In this document: one piece after another, positions 7,258 through 11,690 of the stretch | Numbering within the stretch: the first letter of the stretch is position 1 | How the letters are laid out: each line of letters begins with the position of its first letter | Assembly: GCA_024220525.1 (NCBI GenBank) | Contig: JAMYWO010000261.1 | Coordinates: forward strand, 39,305-50,994 | Reading direction: 5' to 3' | From: Cochliopodium minus | Lineage: Eukaryota > Discosea > Himatismenida > Cochliopodiidae | Length of the DNA stretch: 11,690 nt | Notes under the pieces: model-generated | The model's database searches: none | What the model was told of the DNA's origin: nothing | What the model saw: the letters and a program-made list of their open reading frames with translations, nothing else | Translations under genes and position numbers: made by a program

Positions 7258-9878
7258 AATCCAAAGCACTCGTTACTGTTTGAAATGAAAAAAAAAAAAT
7301 TTTTTAAATTTAATTTTGATGTTAACCTTCATCCAAGACTGCAAATTTAGGCTGATGATAAAGTAATCTCGCTTTTTTTTTGTTAAAAAATAAAATTATG
7401 AAAAAAAATATATTCTAAAAATTTTTTACCTATTGCTAATCTCTGACACTCTCCCAAAGAAAGAAGTTTGCTCCATTTGAGCAGATTGTTCATGGGATCT
7501 CTATACCTTTTGAGGAGGTACTTCAAATTGACTTTACCGAGGAGTTCGACCAATCGTTCGTCGGAAATTTTGGAGATTTTGTGAGGGTAAACAATCTGGT
7601 CTCGCAAAGTTCCTGTAACGAGATAAGTTTTTTGCGGTAAGAAATAAATACCTCCTTTCTCGAATTTGTTTGGTCTAATAATTTTCAAAAAAATAAAATG
7701 AAGAAATAATTTTTTGTAATTAAATTTACCTGTATATTTTTCCTTTAGTATTTGAATGGTAATTAATTACAAAAAAAAAATTGAAATTTGAGTTACCATC
7801 TGGAAACGGCCAAAGTCCTCTCAAAACACGGAATATCCTTTTTTGATGAAATTAATCTTGTAATAATAAAATTAATCAAGGTTTTACGATGTTTTTCCAC
7901 AACCTGAAGGACTTTGTTAAAAAAATAAAATTTCAATTAAATTTTTTTAAATTTTTTGGAATATTGGAAAACTTTTTTATAAGAATACCCCATGATGATC
8001 ATACTTTTTCCTTTGGTAACGCTGAAATTTAGGTCTTTTAAAACGATTTTTCCATCTTATAAAAATTTTAAATGTTTAAAAAAATAATTGAAATTTGAAG
8101 AAAAAAGATAAACCAGGAGCTTCAATGGAAACATTTTCAAAGTGAATCTTGTTTTCTTCTTCTTCTATTTCTCCTGAAGAAATTTCTCTTTTTTTGTCCA
8201 AAAGATCGCAAAACTCAAGAATTTGTCCAACACGAGCACTGGAACCAACAAGAGTGGAAAGATTGGTGAACGTATCTTTAAATATAAAAGAAATAAAATA
8301 AAATTTTACCAAGGAAAGGAAAATTACTTAAAAAACTGGCCAAACTTGCAATCAGAGGAGAACAAAAGCCTATAGCTGTTACCACCTTTCCAAAAACTAT
8401 AAAAAACAATAAATTAAAATTAGCGATTATTAAAAGAACCTTTTTTTACTAGTGTCATTTGTAACTCCCTTGAAAAAACCTGTTCCACTCCCTTTGATGT
8501 TCCAGATTAAATTTTTAAAAAAATAAAAAAACATGTTTACATGCTTGACTAATTACCATGAGCATACTTTGAAAAAAATTTAAATGTAAAAAAATCAATT
8601 TTTAGAAATTTTTATTAACTTGATGACAGTTGGCATCACTTCAGCAACAAATGTGTATGCTAATGAAAAAAAAAAATTAATATTTTACAGTTTGTTAATT
8701 ATTAAATTTTGGTTTTTACCATTCAAGAAAAAAGTTCTGTTTCCTATAGTTTTTTGTACTGATAAGTTTTCTTGTAGCAAAGAGTTTGCATTTTCATTTT
8801 CTAAGTTTCCCCCTTCGAAAAAAGCAATGGATTCGCAATTTTGTTTAACCTTTGAGCCAGGTGAATTTAAATTTATTTTAAAAAATAATATAAAGGTTTA
8901 CTCTCGCGTGAAAAAACCTTTTATTGATTTTGTGTAAATAAAATAACAAAAAAAAAAGTGGAATTTTTCATACCTAAAGTTTCCTTCTTTTTTATCCAAT
9001 TCAAAGATTGCCCTTGCAATGGGAGAAATTAAAACACGATAAATGATCAAAGAAAAAATGGGAATGGCCCAGCAAGCAAACGTCATGAGAGGGCCAAGGT
9101 TCTTGTTTACTACGTAAGAAGAGTACCCCACATAAGAAGCGTAAGAAATCACTCCCACAAGAAAGGTTGCTAAAGAAGTGGTATAACTTTCTGCATCTGC
9201 AACAATACGTTGATCAACATTATCAAAATTGGAGTTGAGCATTAGGATGGAGAAGTAATTATTGTTTTGAAGGTAGACATCAGTCAGTTTGCTTGTTAGG
9301 TTCTTCCTCCAGATGTAGGCGTAGGTGTTTTGGATGAAGTTGATGGTCCCGTTGGCTACTGCAAAAGATACGGTCAAAACCAATCCTAGATATCTGATAA
9401 ATAATAATTTAATAATAATTAATAATTTAATAATAATTTGAGAATCATAACTATTACATTTCCCCAAAGCATTTTGAAAACTATGATTTAAATGTTAAAT
9501 ATATGTCAGATAATAAATGGATACCATCTTACTTCCAAATTGAGGAGATATCCCACCAAATTCCCGAAAAAAACTGCATTGTACACATTTATCACAGATA
9601 CCACAGCTACCAGTCCCAAAAAGATCAAGAAGATCAATGTTTGCACTCCAAAGAATGAATAGCCCAAAAGACGATTTATCTTAAAAACTCTAATCAAGAA
9701 TTTCAAATCGATTTTGGCTTCTGGTAATGGTGTATTTAGATCTTTAAAAAAATTAATTTTTTCAAATTAATTTATTTATAAAATTGAATATTCAATTGAA
9801 ATTTATTTCATTTTCACCTTTCAAAACTGGTTTTATATTATTGTCAATATCCTCCATTTTTATTTTATTTAAATTCAT
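7258..9878 (-). CDS. D-type ABC half-transporter, 3' end missing (18 exons, 550 residues)
   Basis: Minus-strand exons are 9878-9818, 9741-9533, 9480-9458, 9393-8974, 8917-8902, 8849-8720, 8659-8620, 8566-8541, 8491-8450, 8396-8328, 8275-8114, 8055-7989, 7911-7888, 7837-7797, 7742-7730, 7674-7430, 7371-7327 and 7275-7258. The membrane domain has the ABCD/SbmA-type WRKNLTSKLTDVYLQ and NVDQRIVADAE, and CESIAFFEGG at about 248-257. The ATPase domain has Walker A GPSGCGKTS (422-430), Q-loop Gln462, signature LSLGE (519-523), Walker B FAVLDE (539-544) and D-loop SALD (547-550). LSLGE followed by ARLLYHQPK resembles ABCD4-like and bacterial/plant relatives more than ABCD1-3. These half-transporters dimerise and move acyl-CoA or cobalamin across peroxisomal or lysosomal membranes; the substrate here is unknown. 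The H-loop and C-terminus are lacking. The start at 9878 is the first ATG of exon 1; 9857 is an alternative. Confidence 0.88.
7730..7742 (-). other. 13-nt micro-exon of the ABC transporter
   Basis: Encodes the middle of GKIYR, between the exon ending LRGLWPFPD and the exon starting PNKFEKGG. Splice sites ctaaag and gtaaat fit, and only inclusion keeps the frame, which agrees with ABCD relatives where a short basic segment follows GLWP. Confidence 0.75.
7888..7911 (-). other. 24-nt micro-exon encoding the Walker A loop
   Basis: This exon (acceptor aaag, donor gtaaaacc on the minus strand) encodes most of GPSGCGKTS, including the ATP-binding lysine. Its length is a multiple of three and both borders split codons after the second base, so leaving it out joins GG to G and keeps the frame while removing eight residues of the P-loop. 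Confidence 0.85.
8902..8917 (-). other. 16-nt micro-exon of the ABC transporter
   Basis: Encodes the end of RFFHAR, bridging EGNF and VKQNCESIAFF. D-type transporters have an EGDFR...H segment here. Without this exon the neighbouring exons are out of frame (phase 2 into phase 0). Confidence 0.75.
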
Positions 9879-10548
9879 TTCTTTATTATTTTCAATACAA
9901 CAAGATATATCTCTGAAAAATTAATCACCAAATAGAAAAAATCAACATAAAATTTAATTTCTCACCATTGCATTATCAGATAATCAAATGATATACAGCT
10001 TATGATTTGTATTATAAATGGTAACAATCTATATTCTTTGGTTTCAAGACCCAATGAGAATTGATTATGGTTGATGTCATCTTGATTGAAATAAAGCATG
10101 TTTAATTCATTATATTAATTTATATTTCATGAATTGAATGATAGATGAGTATCAGTTAATCTATCCATTTTCTCAAATTCTTCATGTATTATGCATATGA
10201 GGAAATTTATTTCTATATTATTTGAAAGCCAAGATAATTCTTTAGCATATATTGTTAGAAGGATATGGATGGCATGTTTTTGGTATTCCTTTTTTTATTT
10301 TATTCAAAGTATGGTTCTTATTAACGATAAATTATTTTTGATAATTAATATTTGGAAATTAAAATAAATAAGTCTTTGAAAATTTTGTTTATAATGATGC
10401 TATGATTTCCATTTTTTGATGGATCGGAAACAATATTTCAAAAATTTTGAAATTGTTTTTCAATGAAGCGCTTTTATTGGAATTAAAATCCACAATAACT
10501 GGAAGGTCAATCATTAAAATAAAGGAAAAAAAAAAAAGAGAACAGCAA
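9879..10548. promoter_or_regulatory. Divergent intergenic region between the ABC gene and gene B
   Basis: A 670-bp stretch between the minus-strand ABC start and the plus-strand start of B must contain both promoters. It has fewer homopolymer runs than the introns. A GT-AG pair on the minus strand (donor GTGAG after 9966, acceptor ...TTTCAG before 9912) could be a 5' UTR intron of the ABC gene. Splicing it into coding sequence meets a stop in the frames I tried. No TATA box stands out from the AT background, and the short frames here look random. Confidence 0.5.
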
Positions 10549-11608
10549 ATGAAATTGAAATTCTTTATCTTGATCATCTTTTATTTCTCTTTTAATTTCA
10601 CCACGGATATTTATGATTGTGCTACATTGCAATTATTAAATCCAACAAGCAGCAATTCAACTCATTTTTTGATGCAAAACATAGATTGTTCGAATATAAA
10701 CTTCAAAACAATAGGGGATGCGAATAATCAGTTTGGAGGGAAATTGAGTGAGAAATTAAAAAATTAAAAAAAATAAATTATATTTTTCTTCCACAATAAA
10801 AAGATGGTAACGGATTTACAATATCCAACATTGTTATTCAATCCAATGGAGATTATGCAGGTATATATAAATTCATTTTATTAATACATAAGGAGATAAT
10901 AAATTTATCTCATCATAATCAAAGGCATATTCGCTTATGGGAACAAGGCGATTATAAATAATTTGACATTGAGCAATGTGACTATAAATACGCTTAACCC
11001 TACAAATATCGGAGCATTATTTGGAACATGTTTAGATTGTTCGATATATTACACAACAGTTACGAGATCATCAATAGTTGGATTATATTTGGTTGGAGGA
11101 TTCATAGGATCAACACAAGGAACTGTAAAAAAAAAAATCTTAAATTGAAAATTGTTTGTATCAACATATACAAATGATAATATGATAATTTGGATCTCAT
11201 TGATCAATAATATAGTATCTTATGTTGAGATATAAAAATTGATCCAAATTATATGGCGCAAATTAAATTCTTAAGAACAAAAAAATTTTATCTATGAACA
11301 TTTGGATACTTGAGTTACAATAATTGGGTTACTGTAATTATAAATGTATCTTTACATCATACCCAGAATAACATATCTTAGCATTATTACCCAGATATAG
11401 TTTCTTGTATTAATATTATTTATTGTAAAATGAACAGTACATCTCCAATTCATACTTGACATTCAATTCTCTTACTGGAACCAAAGTGGGGGGTTTCGTA
11501 GGATCGAACAACATCGCTGCCTTATACTTAAACAATCTCGTCTCATCAGACAACAACATCAACTCGGCAAATGATGGAGCAGGAATTTTGGGCTCAACAG
11601 AAAAATCT
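10549..11608 (+). CDS. GLUG-repeat receptor-like membrane protein B, 5' part (exons 1-4)
   Basis: Exons are 10549-10747, 10804-10860, 10925-11124 and 11438-11608. The protein starts MKLKFFILIIFYFSF, a signal peptide almost identical to that of protein A, then TTDIYDCATLQ and the first GLUG-type repeats (AGIFAYG, IGALFG, VGGFIG, VGGFVG, GAGILG), with several N-glycosylation sites and paired cysteines (CLDC). The last exon ends GSTEKS at a phase-0 donor, 6 bases before the terminal repeat. The continuation is at 154-1518, across the join. Exons 1-2 and introns 1-2 closely match gene A, whereas intron 3 is unrelated. The start matches A in position and leader. It probably acts as the ectodomain of a surface protein; no ligand can be inferred. 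Confidence 0.88.
10792..10867 (+). repeat. 76-bp perfect match between genes A and B (copy in B)
   Basis: Identical to 2024-2099. It is the longest exact identity I found between the two paralogues, and intron bases are preserved along with exon bases. Confidence 0.9.
11125..11437 (+). other. Intron 3 of gene B, unlike its counterpart in A
   Basis: At 313 bp this intron is twice the length of intron 3 of A (145 bp) and shares no obvious sequence with it. It lacks the long T or A runs typical of the window and resembles the 9879-10548 spacer in texture. It contains a 12-bp inverted repeat. An inserted segment or an old, unconverted intron would both fit. Confidence 0.7.
11185..11252. repeat. 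12-bp perfect inverted repeat in intron 3 of gene B
   Basis: ATAATTTGGATC at 11185-11196 pairs with GATCCAAATTAT at 11241-11252 across a 44-nt loop. The loop also holds ttgatcaa and an atctca/tgagat pair that competes with the main stem. It could be a small RNA hairpin or the remnant of a short palindromic element. No target duplication was seen. Confidence 0.6.
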
Positions 11609-11613
11609 GTAAA

Positions 11614-11690
11614 CATTTTTAAATAATTTTAAAACTTTTTTTCATTCTGATGAAGATATTCAAAATTTTACAACGTTTGTTAGTTATAAA
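11614..11690. repeat. Terminal direct repeat, right copy
   Basis: Exact copy of bases 1-77, lying just inside intron 4 of gene B, whose donor is at 11609. If the molecule is circular, its unit length is 11,613 bp and intron 4 is 158 bp long. Confidence 0.95.

Noticed and set aside
6790-7269. One continuous minus-strand frame through the (TTTTTA)n repeat, joining ABC and Piezo sequence
   Set aside because: The repeat translates to meaningless F/L/Y/I runs, includes an ambiguous base and is flanked by good splice sites. The real exons are 7078-6849 and 7275-7258.
10389-10577. Minus-strand 62-residue frame in the divergent spacer
   Set aside because: Low-complexity Phe-rich translation, overlaps the start of gene B, and has no recognisable domain or splice context.
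1-11690. tRNA, rRNA, CRISPR array, bacterial operon signals or insertion sequence
   Set aside because: None seen on either strand. The intron-rich structure rules out a bacterial reading, and no transposase or terminal inverted repeats were found. The circle does not carry rDNA as protist rDNA circles do.

Overview
The window looks like nuclear DNA of a unicellular eukaryote. It is very AT-rich, and its genes are cut into many short exons by GT-AG introns of about 50-340 bp full of A/T homopolymers. All stops fit the standard code. The families present (a D-type ABC half-transporter, Piezo, an RCC1-like protein and GLUG-repeat surface proteins) suit an amoeboid or flagellate protist, but I cannot name the lineage. 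Exon structures were assembled by hand from reading frame, splice phase and paralogue comparison.

Layout. The first and last 77 bases are identical, so the sequence closes on itself as an 11,613-bp circle. A gene (B) runs across that join: exons 1-4 lie at 10549-11608 and exons 5-9 at 154-1518, in matching phase. Its paralogue (A) follows head-to-tail at 1778-4591. Both encode proteins of about 550-565 residues with a signal peptide, an extracellular GLUG-like repeat region ending in GWGWG, a membrane segment, a Cys-rich juxtamembrane stretch, a basic helix and an intracellular module I call LCLK/IPK. The minus strand carries, in transcription order, a D-type ABC transporter (9878 to 7258, cut off after the D-loop), a central-to-late piece of Piezo (7078 to 5520) and the 3' part of an RCC1-like gene (5338 to 4641). 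The last of these also ends in an LCLK/IPK-like module and has a CaaX box.

Integrity. The ABC and Piezo pieces meet inside an A6T/A5T simple repeat with an ambiguous base (N7166), and their splice phases do not match. This is best explained as an assembly chimera or a real rearrangement. The Piezo to RCC1 step also falls in simple-sequence DNA and needs checking, although its phase happens to fit. The circle could therefore be a cycle in an assembly graph (77 is a common assembler k-mer length) or real circular or tandem DNA.

Biology. The most novel content is the A/B receptor-like family. A and B share near-identical 5' exons and introns but differ in sharp patches. Their cytoplasmic module recurs in an unrelated, probably prenylated RCC1-like protein, which suggests a lineage-specific membrane-proximal signalling module. 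The ABC gene is notable for very small exons, one of which carries the Walker A motif and could be skipped in frame.
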